A DNA stretch of 17,743 nucleotides, from positions 1 to 17,743 of the forward strand of contig JAHHRS010000043.1 of NCBI GenBank assembly GCA_020025675.1. Direction: 5' to 3'. A program made the position numbers and the translations under genes. Each line of letters opens with the position of its first letter. Position 1 is the first letter of the stretch. Below the pieces are notes generated by a model. The model saw only the letters and a program-made list of their open reading frames with translations, did not search any database and was not told the DNA's origin. This stretch comes from Oscillospiraceae bacterium. GTDB lineage: Bacteria; Bacillota; Clostridia; Oscillospirales; Oscillospiraceae. Positions 6,426 through 13,770 of this stretch are shown here, piece after piece.

Positions 6426-7067
6426 ATGTACGATATAATTCTTTTTGATTTTGACGGAACCATATATGATACCATTGAGGGAATAACCAAATGTATGCAG
6501 TATGCTCTTAAGAAACATGGAATAGAGGAAGAGCTTAGCAAGCTGTGCTGCTTTGCAGGCCCTCCTCTTGCAGAAAAACTGCCGGAAGTATACGGATTTA
6601 ATGATGAAGAAACTAAGAGCGTAATTAAAGATTTCCGTGAACGCTATAATTCCCTTGGTATTTACGAAAGCAGAGTATTCCCAGAGATTCCCAAACTGTT
6701 GGATGATTTAAAGAAGGCAGGAAAGCGCCTTGGAATTGCAACATCTAAACCTCAGCATATGGCTGAGCATCTTTTGGAAAAAGAGGGTATTATAGAATAT
6801 TTTGAGGTTATCTGCGGCAGTCAGCCTGACGGCGGCCACGGAAAAAAGGACGAGGTTATAAAAGCTGCTCTTGAGAAATTCGGAGTTAAGGATGAGAGTG
6901 TTGTGCTGGTTGGTGATACAAAGTACGATGTTATAGGCGCACACAAATGCAATCTTCCGTGCATAGGTGTGAAATACGGCTACGCAGCTCCTGGTGAATT
7001 AGATGAAGCAGGGGCTGATATTATTGCCAAAGATTCAGGCCAATTGTTAAAAATCATTATTGACTGA
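6426..7067 (+). CDS. HAD-superfamily phosphatase, phosphoglycolate-phosphatase-like
   Basis: The protein has 213 residues, typical for a subfamily I HAD hydrolase with an alpha-helical cap at about 16-85. Motif I is LFDFDGTIYD, with nucleophile Asp8 and acid/base Asp10. Motif II is GIATSKP (Thr106/Ser107). Motif III lysine lies at GKKDEV (140/141). Motif IV is VGDTKYDVIGA, with Asp164 and Asp168 for Mg. It should hydrolyse a small phosphate ester in the cytoplasm. It is close to Gph/PpaX-type enzymes, but the substrate cannot be told from sequence. It is expressed alone from a perfect consensus promoter. It converges with the SLOG gene, whose stop is only 25 bases away, and no good terminator lies between them. 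Confidence 0.88.
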   Translation: MYDIILFDFDGTIYDTIEGITKCMQYALKKHGIEEELSKLCCFAGPPLAEKLPEVYGFNDEETKSVIKDFRERYNSLGIYESRVFPEIPKLLDDLKKAGKRLGIATSKPQHMAEHLLEKEGIIEYFEVICGSQPDGGHGKKDEVIKAALEKFGVKDESVVLVGDTKYDVIGAHKCNLPCIGVKYGYAAPGELDEAGADIIAKDSGQLLKIIID

Positions 7068-7092
7068 AGAGGTAAGCTTAATTTCCGTCTTT

Positions 7093-7593
7093 CTATAAAT
7101 CAATTATAATTGTTTTTACCCCGTGTCTTTTGGCATAGACAATGGTGTTCATGGTTCCGCCGGGTTTTCCATCATAGCAGGCAAGCAGCAGAGAGGAATT
7201 ATCCACCATGTATCGATTGCGCCGCATCATGCAGTCAGGAGTGTAATTTGTCTGCAATACCTTCAAATAATCACAGGCATCTATTATCCTGTTATATCGT
7301 ATTCGCTGACTTTTGACCCACCTGTCAGGCTGAGTGCCACAGGGAATGGCAGCTTGGAGGCGTATATCGCTGTGTATTTCCCGGAGCGCTAAAACTGCCT
7401 CCGCAAAATACATATCGCAGCCGATAGCCATACCGGATATAAAATACCTGTATCCACTTTCATATATACTAATAAGCTGCCGGGACAGCGTTTCCTTTAA
7501 AGCTAGACACCGTTCGTCTTCCTCGTTGAGGCCCCAAGGCAGCTTAGCAGGTCTGTGACCGGTAAAGCAGCAGCATAGTTCTCTGTTATACAT
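7093..7593 (-). CDS. SLOG-domain protein of the DUF1273/YpsA type
   Basis: The protein has 166 residues. ATG 7593 is chosen because AGAGGAGAAAT lies just upstream; the open frame extends ten codons further but through that site. The motif CFTGHRPAKLPWG (residues 9-21) is the nucleotide-binding loop seen in YpsA-like SLOG proteins. FISGMAIGCDMYFAEAV follows, with the Gly-Met-Ala-x-Gly-x-Asp signature, and the C-terminal GGTMNTIVYAKRHGVK fits the second half of the Rossmann-like fold. The superfamily binds nucleotides or nucleotide-derived ligands, and several members work in stress, cell-division or conflict systems. The role here is unknown. It is divergent from the FMN-riboswitch/ribU unit and shares a -35 region with it. 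Confidence 0.82.
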   Translation of the reverse strand: MYNRELCCCFTGHRPAKLPWGLNEEDERCLALKETLSRQLISIYESGYRYFISGMAIGCDMYFAEAVLALREIHSDIRLQAAIPCGTQPDRWVKSQRIRYNRIIDACDYLKVLQTNYTPDCMMRRNRYMVDNSSLLLACYDGKPGGTMNTIVYAKRHGVKTIIIDL

Positions 7594-7629
7594 TGTATTT
7601 CTCCTCTGTACAGCTTTTTTCATTTCTTC

Positions 7630-7658
7630 ATTTTAAGATAAAAAAAGGTACTTGTCAA
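7630..7658 (-). promoter_or_regulatory. Promoter of the SLOG gene (minus strand)
   Basis: On the minus strand, TTGACA (plus 7653-7658), a 17-base spacer and TAAAAT (plus 7630-7635). The transcript would begin near 7623, about 30 bases before ATG 7593. Confidence 0.75.
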
Positions 7659-7680
7659 AATAATATTGTAGTGCTATAAT
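7652..7680 (+). promoter_or_regulatory. Promoter of the FMN riboswitch/ribU transcript
   Basis: TTGTCA (7652-7657), a 17-base spacer, TATAAT (7675-7680). The start site would fall near 7687, exactly where the riboswitch P1 helix begins, which supports the assignment. Confidence 0.8.
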
Positions 7681-7686
7681 TAAAAC

Positions 7687-7793
7687 ATCTTCAGGACAGG
7701 GTTTAATTCCCGACCGGCGGTAAAGTCCGCAAGCCGAAAGGCATGAACCGGTTAAATTCCGGTACCGACAGTATAGTCTGGATGAGAGAAGAT
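7687..7793 (+). ncRNA. FMN riboswitch (RFN element)
   Basis: The conserved RFN core is readable. It begins TCTTCAGGACAGGG, continues TTCCCGACCGGCGGTAAAG, then CCGGTACCGACAGT, and ends GTCTGGATGAGAGAAGAT. P1 forms between ATCTTC (7687-7692) and GAAGAT (7788-7793). The aptamer binds FMN and switches off riboflavin synthesis or uptake genes. Here it precedes a terminator at 7833 and a RibU-type transporter, so it should turn off riboflavin import when FMN is plentiful. Confidence 0.96.
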
Positions 7794-7832
7794 AATGAGC
7801 TAAATTTTTGAGCTCTTTATTTTATACATTTT

Positions 7833-7868
7833 ATGCCCGAAGATTTATGATCTTCGGGCATTTTTTTT
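7833..7868 (+). terminator. Riboswitch-controlled terminator before ribU
   Basis: ATGCCCGAAGAT (7833-7844) pairs perfectly with ATCTTCGGGCAT (7850-7861) around a five-base loop, followed by a run of T to 7868. The gene's ribosome site GGAGGAA starts at 7869, directly after. GAAGAT of the aptamer P1 3' strand could pair instead with ATCTTC of the 3' arm (7850-7855) as an antiterminator when FMN is absent. Confidence 0.9.
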
Positions 7869-7878
7869 GGAGGAAGTT

Positions 7879-8604
7879 ATGGAAAACTTAAAATTCGTTC
7901 TCACATGTCTTGGAATTTTTGCGGGTATTATTATAATAGCCGCCATGTTTGAAAAATATCTGTGTAAAGACAGAAAACTTTTTTCAAGCACCCATTACAT
8001 AAGTTATACCGGAATTTTTGCCGCAATGGCCGGTGTCTTAATGCTTATTGAAATACCGCTCTTTTTTGCGCCGGGATTCTATAAGCTGGACCTGAGTGAA
8101 ATACCCGTTCTCATCTGCACTTTTTACCTCGGACCTGTGGCAGGTGTTGTGGCAGAGCTTTTAAAGGTTTTTATTAAACTTCTGCTAAAAGGCACTACAA
8201 CTGCCTTTGTCGGTGACTTTGCAAACTTCTTTGTGGGATGCGCTATGGTTTTGCCCGCCAGCGTTATATATCATGCTAAACCCGGTAAAAAAAGCGCCAT
8301 AATAGGACTTATTGTGGGTACTGTTATTATGACAATATTCGGAAGTCTGTTTAACGCCGTATACCTTATTCCTAAGTTCTCACAGCTTTTCGGAATGCCT
8401 TTGGATGTTATAATAGATATGGGCAACAAGGTAAACGGTGCTATAAACAGCGTTAGTACGCTGGTACTTTTTGCAGTTGTACCGTTTAACCTGCTGAAGG
8501 GTGCTGTTGTGTCTGTTATTACAGTGCTTCTTTATAAGAGAATTTCGCCTATCCTTCATAAGAGCGATGAAAAAATGCAGAAGAGAAGCGGAAATATAAA
8601 GTAA
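7879..8604 (+). CDS. ribU: Riboflavin ECF transporter S component
   Basis: The protein has 241 residues. The start is ATG 7879, with GGAGGAA four bases upstream; a frame from TTG 7867 would begin inside the terminator's T run. It is a multi-pass membrane protein with helices at about 5-23, 40-58, 75-95, 117-130, 138-160 and 195-222. The signature KLDLSEIPVLICTFYLGPVAG, about residues 70-90, leads into VAELLKVFIKLL and matches RibU S components, which bind riboflavin. The first helix is an extra N-terminal segment compared with the shortest RibU proteins. It would work with the shared EcfT/EcfA module encoded elsewhere. The FMN riboswitch directly in front settles the substrate. Confidence 0.92.
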   Translation: MENLKFVLTCLGIFAGIIIIAAMFEKYLCKDRKLFSSTHYISYTGIFAAMAGVLMLIEIPLFFAPGFYKLDLSEIPVLICTFYLGPVAGVVAELLKVFIKLLLKGTTTAFVGDFANFFVGCAMVLPASVIYHAKPGKKSAIIGLIVGTVIMTIFGSLFNAVYLIPKFSQLFGMPLDVIIDMGNKVNGAINSVSTLVLFAVVPFNLLKGAVVSVITVLLYKRISPILHKSDEKMQKRSGNIK

Positions 8605-8622
8605 AATGCAAAAAATATATAC

Positions 8623-8651
8623 TTGAAATTTGCTCCTGAAAAAGGTAAAAT
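8623..8651 (+). promoter_or_regulatory. Promoter of the cytidylate-kinase-like gene
   Basis: TTGAAA (8623-8628), a 17-base spacer and TAAAAT (8646-8651), 49 bases before the start codon at 8700. No terminator is visible after ribU, so readthrough from the riboswitch transcript is also possible. Confidence 0.6.
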
Positions 8652-8699
8652 ATAGATAAGATATAAAGCTAAAAAAAGCATTGAAAGGAGCGTTGGATA

Positions 8700-9302
8700 A
8701 TGATTATTACCGTCGGCAGACAGCATGGCAGCAATGGCCGTGACATTGCCAGAGCCTTGGCAGAAGAGCTTGGATATACCTGCTATGACAAGGAAATTGT
8801 TGATCGTGCGGCAGAAAATTCCTGCTTTAGCAAGGAGATTTTTGACTCAAACGATGAAAAGCGGGTTTCACCATACATTTTCCCAACATCCCACTATATG
8901 GGAATGTACGATATGGGAATACATGAGAATTTCAGGCTCAGTATGCAGGTTGCTTCCGTTCAGTTTGATACTATTAGAAAACTGGCTGATGAGGGAAACA
9001 GTATTTTTGTAGGTCGCTGTGCTGACTATATACTTAGAAAGCGTAAAGATGTACTTAAAGTTTTTATTATGGCGGATGAGGATTTCCGTATAAAAACTAT
9101 TATGAAGCGCAAAGACTTAAACGCAGATCAGGCCAAAAAGCTTATTAAAGAAGTTGATAAAGACCGCTCAAGCTATTATAAGTATTATACCGATCAGGCT
9201 TGGGGTGACGCACAGAATTTTGATTTGTGCATTAACAGCGGAAAACTTGGTGTTGACGGCGCAGTCAAGGTAATTAAAACCTGCCTTGAAACATTAGAAT
9301 AA
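8700..9302 (+). CDS. Cytidylate-kinase-like family protein
   Basis: The protein has 200 residues of the cytidylate-kinase-like (Cytidylate_kin2) family common in Clostridia. The N-terminal loop ITVGRQHGSNGRDIARALAE (3-22) stands where a P-loop would be, but has Arg in place of the usual Gly-Lys-Ser/Thr, which is a trait of this family. YDKEIVDRAAE (29-39) matches the nucleotide-monophosphate-binding helix. FVGRCADYILR (about 103-113) and the Arg/Lys-rich lid around MKRKDLNADQA complete the kinase fold. True Cmk phosphorylates CMP and dCMP; whether this paralog does so is not known. AAAGGAG (8684-8690) lies nine bases before the ATG. It has its own promoter and a shared terminator with recG. 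Confidence 0.85.
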   Translation: MIITVGRQHGSNGRDIARALAEELGYTCYDKEIVDRAAENSCFSKEIFDSNDEKRVSPYIFPTSHYMGMYDMGIHENFRLSMQVASVQFDTIRKLADEGNSIFVGRCADYILRKRKDVLKVFIMADEDFRIKTIMKRKDLNADQAKKLIKEVDKDRSSYYKYYTDQAWGDAQNFDLCINSGKLGVDGAVKVIKTCLETLE

Positions 9303-9314
9303 TTTTAAAGCTGC

Positions 9315-9345
9315 AAAAAAGGAACCCGTTAGGGTTCCTTTTTTT
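9315..9345. terminator. Bidirectional terminator between the kinase-like gene and recG
   Basis: AAAAAAGGAACCC (9315-9327), GTTA loop, GGGTTCCTTTTTT (9332-9344). Both strands carry a T run after the stem, so it can serve both convergent genes. The recG stop codon (TAA, plus 9344-9346) lies at the edge of the hairpin. Confidence 0.88.
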
Positions 9346-11398
9346 AATTAAAGCTGTCAGAGCTGTCTTTAAACAGTCGCTCTATACGTTCTTTTAATGC
9401 ACAATTTTCGGGTAATCTAAGTTCAGGGTCTTTTTCCAAAAGAGATTCTGCGGCGGCTTGAGCCCGCCGAAGAATTTGGGTATCTGCACCCAAATCAGCT
9501 ATATGGGTTTCCGGCAGTCCGTGCTGACGTGAACCAAAGAAATCACCGGGACCACGAAGACGTAAATCCTCCTCTGAAATTTTAAAGCCGTCATTGGTTT
9601 TGTGCATGATAGAAAGACGTGCCCTTGTTTCCTCACTGTCTGAATTTGAGACAAGGATGCAATAACTTTTATATGGCCCACGTCCTACACGGCCACGGAG
9701 CTGGTGGAGCTGACTTAGTCCGAAGCGTTCCGCATTTTCTACTATCATTAGTGCTGCGTTTGGTACATCAACGCCAACTTCAATGACTGTTGTGGCAACT
9801 AAAATATCTATATCACCCTTTGCAAAGGCAGACATTATATTCTCTTTGTCAACTGCTTTCATTTTTCCGTGTACACATGCGGTTTTCAAATGGGGGAAAA
9901 GGGAAGACAGTTCTTTTGCGTGTTCCTGGGCAGATTTAAGCTTAATCGGCAATTCTTCATTTTCCTCTACCATTGGACAAACTACAAATACCTGCCGCCC
10001 CTCAGCGGTGAGTTTTAATATGAAGTTATTGAGCCTCTGTCTGTAACTTTCGTCAACTGCAAATGTATCTATCTTCCGGCGGCCGGGGGGCAATTCATCT
10101 ATTATAGAAATATCCAAATCGCCGTAAAGTATGAGCGCAAGAGTGCGGGGGATAGGAGTTGCAGACATGACCAGAACGTGAGGATTACGGCCTTTGCTTA
10201 TAAGAGCTGAGCGCTGATTTACACCGAAACGATGCTGCTCATCAGTTATAATCAGAGCTAAATTTTTATACTGAACATCTGTACTGAAAAGGGCGTGAGT
10301 GCCTATTATAAGGTCATATTCACCGTTCAAAAGATTCTGTTTTACAGCTTTTTTTTCCTTAGCCGTCATAGAGCCTGTTAAAAGTCCGGTCCTGATGCCA
10401 AAGGGAGATAAAAAGGCATTGAGAGTTTCATAATGCTGATTAGCCAGTATTTCGGTAGGAGCCATGAAAGCGCTTGAAAATCCGTTTTTGCGGCAAAACC
10501 AAATTAAAGCGGCGGCCACCATCGTTTTACCGCTGCCGACATCGCCCTGCAAAAGCCTGTTCATTTCATGTCCCGAGCACATATCCTCAACTGCCTCCAT
10601 GACAGTACGCCGTTGTGCGCCCGTTGGGGAGAAGGGGAGAGAGCTGTAAAACTCCTCTAAATCGGCTATGTGCATTTTTATTCCGGGATTTTTCATCCTG
10701 CTTTTACGTATACTGCTCAAAGCACATGACAGAACAAAAAGTTCTTCAAATACAAGACGCTTTCTGGCAAGCTCCAAGGCTATAAAATCAGAGGGGAAAT
10801 GTATGTTTTCGTAGGCATAGCGCAATTGACATAGCTTTTCCTCTTGAGAGACACTTTGAGGGAGAACGTCAGGTATATAATCAAGACAGTTATCAAGTGC
10901 CTGCCTTACACCGTTAATAAAGTCAGTTTGACTTATGCCGTTCGTAAGGGGATAGATGGGGAAAACTTTTCCGGTAAGCTTTCGCTCTCCCAATTCCTTT
11001 TCAAATATCGGGTTCGTCATTGACTTCCTTGAACCCATAATATCAATTTTGCCATAGAAAATATAGCATTCGCCTTTAAGGAGCTGGTTTTTTGCATATG
11101 GCCTGTTAAAAAATGTAATATTCAGTATTCCACTCTCATCGGCGACTTTTAGCTTTAGAAGACTCTTTCCTGTCCTTACCGTTTCAAGGGAAGGCTCATT
11201 TGCCACCAATGCCCGGACGCATACGTTTTCACCGTTTTGACATTGAGCTATGGTTTTATATTTACTTCTGTCTTCATACTTCCGAGGGAAAAAAGAAATA
11301 AGGTCATAGAGAGAAAAGACGCCAAGCTTATTTAACGCCTGCGCCTTTTTCTCACCTATTCCCTTTAAATATCTGACATCAGAGTTTAAATCAAGCAT
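9344..11398 (-). CDS. recG: ATP-dependent DNA helicase RecG
   Basis: RecG remodels stalled replication forks and Holliday junctions. The protein has 684 residues from ATG 11398, close to the usual length of about 680. The frame extends to a GTG at 11407, but family members begin just before the LDLNSDVRYLKGIGEKKAQ stretch. The N-terminal wedge/OB domain is at about 50-150. Helicase motif I is LLQGDVGSGKT (Lys291). The motif II box is Asp-Glu-Gln-His at about 386-389, followed by RFGVNQR. Motif VI is QLHQLRGRVGRG. The C-terminus has the RecG-specific stretch LRLRGPGDFFGSRQHGLPE. The start codon comes one base after the apbE stop (TAAAATG) and there is no strong ribosome site, so translation probably depends on the gene before it. 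Confidence 0.97.
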   Translation of the reverse strand: MLDLNSDVRYLKGIGEKKAQALNKLGVFSLYDLISFFPRKYEDRSKYKTIAQCQNGENVCVRALVANEPSLETVRTGKSLLKLKVADESGILNITFFNRPYAKNQLLKGECYIFYGKIDIMGSRKSMTNPIFEKELGERKLTGKVFPIYPLTNGISQTDFINGVRQALDNCLDYIPDVLPQSVSQEEKLCQLRYAYENIHFPSDFIALELARKRLVFEELFVLSCALSSIRKSRMKNPGIKMHIADLEEFYSSLPFSPTGAQRRTVMEAVEDMCSGHEMNRLLQGDVGSGKTMVAAALIWFCRKNGFSSAFMAPTEILANQHYETLNAFLSPFGIRTGLLTGSMTAKEKKAVKQNLLNGEYDLIIGTHALFSTDVQYKNLALIITDEQHRFGVNQRSALISKGRNPHVLVMSATPIPRTLALILYGDLDISIIDELPPGRRKIDTFAVDESYRQRLNNFILKLTAEGRQVFVVCPMVEENEELPIKLKSAQEHAKELSSLFPHLKTACVHGKMKAVDKENIMSAFAKGDIDILVATTVIEVGVDVPNAALMIVENAERFGLSQLHQLRGRVGRGPYKSYCILVSNSDSEETRARLSIMHKTNDGFKISEEDLRLRGPGDFFGSRQHGLPETHIADLGADTQILRRAQAAAESLLEKDPELRLPENCALKERIERLFKDSSDSFN

Positions 11399-11399
11399 T

Positions 11400-12473
11400 T
11401 TATTCACTGTATTTCAGAGTATAGTTATTGTTTGAAAGGGTAAATTTCTCCATAAGTCCCTTAGTACATATAATGGTGTTATCTTTTTTTACTAAAATCA
11501 TCTCAAAACCGCCGTTTTCACGCCAGTAGTTGAGAGCTTTTGTCTCACCTAAAACGAACATGGCGGTTGAAAGACTGTCGGCCATAGTTCCGTCATTACA
11601 GACGATAGTAACAGAAAGTAAATTGCTTTCTGCGGGGTAGCCGGTAGCAGGATTTATAATGTGATGATAGGTCTTACCGTCTATACCGTCAAAATAACGC
11701 TGGTATGAGCCGCTGGTTACAACGGCAGTCTCACCCAGACTTAAAACACCAAGATGACTTGCCGGGTTATTGGGGTCCTGAACAGCTATATTCCAGTTGG
11801 AACCGTCAGGTTTAAGGCCCAAAGTCTGAACATTACCTCCGAGAGACACTATACCGCTGGTAACACCTGAAAGACGCATTGCCTCAACAGCATTTTCAGC
11901 GGCACATCCTTTTGCAACTGCTCCGAAACTAATTTGACCGCCGGCGGGCAGTGATACAGCAAAGGAACCGGAGGCAGGGAAACTGGTCAGAATAAGCTTA
12001 TCAAAGCAGAGCTTTTGAAGCTCGGCCTGTATCTCCTCTTCACTTGGGAGATAGAATTTATCGTCAATAAATCCCCAGAGCTTTACTACAGGATATAGTG
12101 ATAAATCAAGTGCTCCGCCACTCTGCTTGTATACATGCTGAGCAGTGCTTAGCATTTTAGCTATCTGACCGGAGACTGCGATGTTTTCTCCTTCTGCATT
12201 ATTGATAGCATATGTAGTGCTGGTAGGAAGTTCGGGATCAAGCATAACATCAAGGGAACTGATTACCTGCTGAGCCGCATTAAGCCCTTCCTCTGCATTC
12301 TTGCCGTATGCGGTGAGAGTCATAATTGTATCCATAGCGAAAACCTGCTTCTGACTCATTTTAGACTCACCGCATCCGCTCATACTTAAAAGCATGGTTA
12401 GGCAAATAGTAAGCAATACAAAGCGTGTAATTATTTTGCTCGGCTTTTTAAATAAGGTTTTTGTGTGCTTCAT
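11400..12473 (-). CDS. apbE: FAD:protein FMN transferase, lipoprotein (ApbE)
   Basis: ApbE transfers FMN from FAD to a Thr or Ser of target flavoproteins outside the membrane. The protein has 357 residues. A basic N-terminus, a hydrophobic segment at about 15-30 and a lipobox-like Met-Ser-Gly-Cys with Cys34 show an exported lipoprotein. Family motifs include FAMDTIMTLTAYG, GGALDLSLYPVVKLWGF, ISFGAVAKGCAAENAVEAM, GIVSLGGNVQTLG, TYHHIINPATGYPAES and the metal-binding CNDGTMADSLSTAMFVLG. The first 26 bases overlap the end of the aldo/keto reductase gene and no strong ribosome site is seen, so coupling is likely. No protein in the window has a convincing flavinylation motif, so the target is elsewhere. 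Confidence 0.95.
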   Translation of the reverse strand: MKHTKTLFKKPSKIITRFVLLTICLTMLLSMSGCGESKMSQKQVFAMDTIMTLTAYGKNAEEGLNAAQQVISSLDVMLDPELPTSTTYAINNAEGENIAVSGQIAKMLSTAQHVYKQSGGALDLSLYPVVKLWGFIDDKFYLPSEEEIQAELQKLCFDKLILTSFPASGSFAVSLPAGGQISFGAVAKGCAAENAVEAMRLSGVTSGIVSLGGNVQTLGLKPDGSNWNIAVQDPNNPASHLGVLSLGETAVVTSGSYQRYFDGIDGKTYHHIINPATGYPAESNLLSVTIVCNDGTMADSLSTAMFVLGETKALNYWRENGGFEMILVKKDNTIICTKGLMEKFTLSNNNYTLKYSE

Positions 12474-13476
12474 AGAATTCTCTGTAGTCCTTTAACATGT
12501 ATTTAAGAAGATTTGGAGTATCCAGTTTGTATGGACATCTGCTGCTGCATTTACCACAGCCGACACAGTCTTCAATTTTCTCCATTTTTTCACGCCATTC
12601 GTCTGTCATATACTGCTGCCATGGGGAACGGCGAAGCAGCATGTTCATACGGGCGCAGTTTCTAATATCAATTCCCACTGTGCAGGGCATACAGTAACCA
12701 CAGCTGCGGCAAAAAGAGCCGGCCAGCTCCTCGCGTTCTTTATGGATGAACTTTTCCATCTCTTCATCCATCTGCGGCTCTTCCTCAGCAAGTTCAAGCC
12801 ATTGCTGAAGTTCTTCCAACTTTTGTATGCCCCAAATAGGTACCACATTGTCATAGCTGTTCATAAATGCGGCACATGCACGGGCATTTGTGAGAATACC
12901 GCCTGCAAGCCCCTTCATGGCTATATAACCCATATCGGCATCCCTGCACTTATTAGCAAGAGACAGATCACGTTCACTTGAAATGTAGGAAAACGGAAAC
13001 TGAAGAGTTTCAAAGTTCCCGGACTCAATACAGCCTTCCGCAACATCTATGCTGTGAGTTGTTAAGCCTATATGACCTATCCATCCACGTTTTTTTGCTT
13101 CAAGAGCACCGGCAAAGGCACCGTCCGGGTCGTTTATATCCGGAAGCTCCGGAGCCTGGTGAAACTGGAACAGGTCAATATAATCGGTTTTCATGGTACG
13201 GAGGCTGTTTTCAATGTGAGCGAGCACACCTTTTTTGTCTCGGGCTTCACTTTTTGTGGAGATAATAATGTTTTCACGGACATCAGAAAGAGCCATGCCG
13301 ATCTTTTTTTCGCTGTCTGTGTAGCTGTTGGCAGTATCAAAATAATTAATGCCGCCCTCATATGCTGCCCTCAACAGTTTAACAGCATATTCATCATTAC
13401 AGCGCTGGACAGGCAAACACCCCATAGCCATTTTTGTGACCATAAGACCGGTTTTTCCAAGCCTGATTTTTTTCAT
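12448..13476 (-). CDS. Aldo/keto reductase with two C-terminal 4Fe-4S motifs
   Basis: The protein has 342 residues. An N-terminal aldo/keto-reductase barrel carries the complete catalytic tetrad: Asp47 and Tyr52 (NYFDTANSYTDSE), Lys75 (STKSEA) and His106 (LFQFHQAPE). The C-terminus adds a ferredoxin-like domain with CRSCGYCMPC (256-265, plus Cys274) and CVGCGKCSSRCP (304-315). Such fused reductases are frequent in anaerobes and probably exchange electrons with ferredoxin as well as a nicotinamide cofactor; the carbonyl substrate is not known. GGAGGAATAG lies directly before ATG 13476. It is the first gene of an operon with apbE and recG, with a leader of about 115 bases from a promoter at 13598-13626. 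Confidence 0.93.
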   Translation of the reverse strand: MKKIRLGKTGLMVTKMAMGCLPVQRCNDEYAVKLLRAAYEGGINYFDTANSYTDSEKKIGMALSDVRENIIISTKSEARDKKGVLAHIENSLRTMKTDYIDLFQFHQAPELPDINDPDGAFAGALEAKKRGWIGHIGLTTHSIDVAEGCIESGNFETLQFPFSYISSERDLSLANKCRDADMGYIAMKGLAGGILTNARACAAFMNSYDNVVPIWGIQKLEELQQWLELAEEEPQMDEEMEKFIHKEREELAGSFCRSCGYCMPCTVGIDIRNCARMNMLLRRSPWQQYMTDEWREKMEKIEDCVGCGKCSSRCPYKLDTPNLLKYMLKDYREFYEAHKNLI

Positions 13477-13544
13477 ATCTATTCCTCCATTTAAAAGCAG
13501 GTAATGAGCTATATTTTGTGTCTTAAATTAATTTAAAAGAGCTA

Positions 13545-13573
13545 TTTACTTTAACTGAGTTCTCTGATATAAT
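13545..13573 (+). promoter_or_regulatory. Possible promoter of tRNA-Arg (plus strand)
   Basis: TTTACT (13545-13550), a 17-base spacer and TATAAT (13568-13573). The start near 13580 would give a precursor leader of about 75 bases. I found no better promoter closer to the tRNA. Confidence 0.45.
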
Positions 13574-13597
13574 AACAAAGGTTTTGCTGGTGTAGTC

Positions 13598-13626
13598 ATT
13601 ATATCAAATTACATCTGCAATGTAAA
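13598..13626 (-). promoter_or_regulatory. Promoter of the aldo/keto reductase-apbE-recG operon
   Basis: On the minus strand, TTTACA (plus 13621-13626), a 17-base spacer and TATAAT (plus 13598-13603). Transcription would begin near 13591 and run left, across the putative plus-strand promoter. Confidence 0.65.
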
Positions 13627-13637
13627 CATTGTAATTT
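13606..13637. repeat. Nested inverted repeats over the operon promoter
   Basis: AAATTACA (13606-13613) and TGTAATTT (13630-13637) form an eight-base inverted repeat with a 16-base gap. Inside it, TTACAT (13609-13614) and ATGTAA (13620-13625) are a second inverted pair. The minus-strand -35 box lies within the repeat, as expected for a repressor site, but no known box matches. Confidence 0.45.
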
Positions 13638-13655
13638 CAAAGCATCATAGTCTAT

Positions 13656-13732
13656 GTGCCCGTAGCTCAGCTGGATAGAGCGTTGGACTCCGACTCCAAA
13701 GGTCGCAAGTTCGAATCTTGTCGGGCATACCA
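13656..13732 (+). tRNA. tRNA-Arg (anticodon CCG)
   Basis: A complete cloverleaf of 77 bases with the CCA end encoded. The acceptor GTGCCCG pairs with CGGGCAT (one G-T at the first pair). The D arm is GCTC/GAGC. The anticodon stem TTGGA/TCCAA encloses the loop CTCCGAC, so the anticodon is CCG (reads CGG, arginine). The T arm GCAAG/CTTGT holds the TTCGAAT loop. Confidence 0.97.
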
Positions 13733-13736
13733 TGTG

Positions 13737-13770
13737 GGAGCAAACGATTTGTCGTTTGCTCCGAATTTTT
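13737..13770 (+). terminator. Terminator after tRNA-Arg
   Basis: GGAGCAAACGA (13737-13747) pairs with TCGTTTGCTCC (13752-13762), an 11-base stem with a TTTG loop, followed by GAATTTTT. It begins five bases after the tRNA. Confidence 0.85.

Noticed and set aside
7101..7117. CAATTATAATTG followed by five T as a terminator of the HAD gene
   Set aside because: The stem would be only four AT-rich pairs around a four-base loop, too weak. It also lies in the coding end of the SLOG gene.
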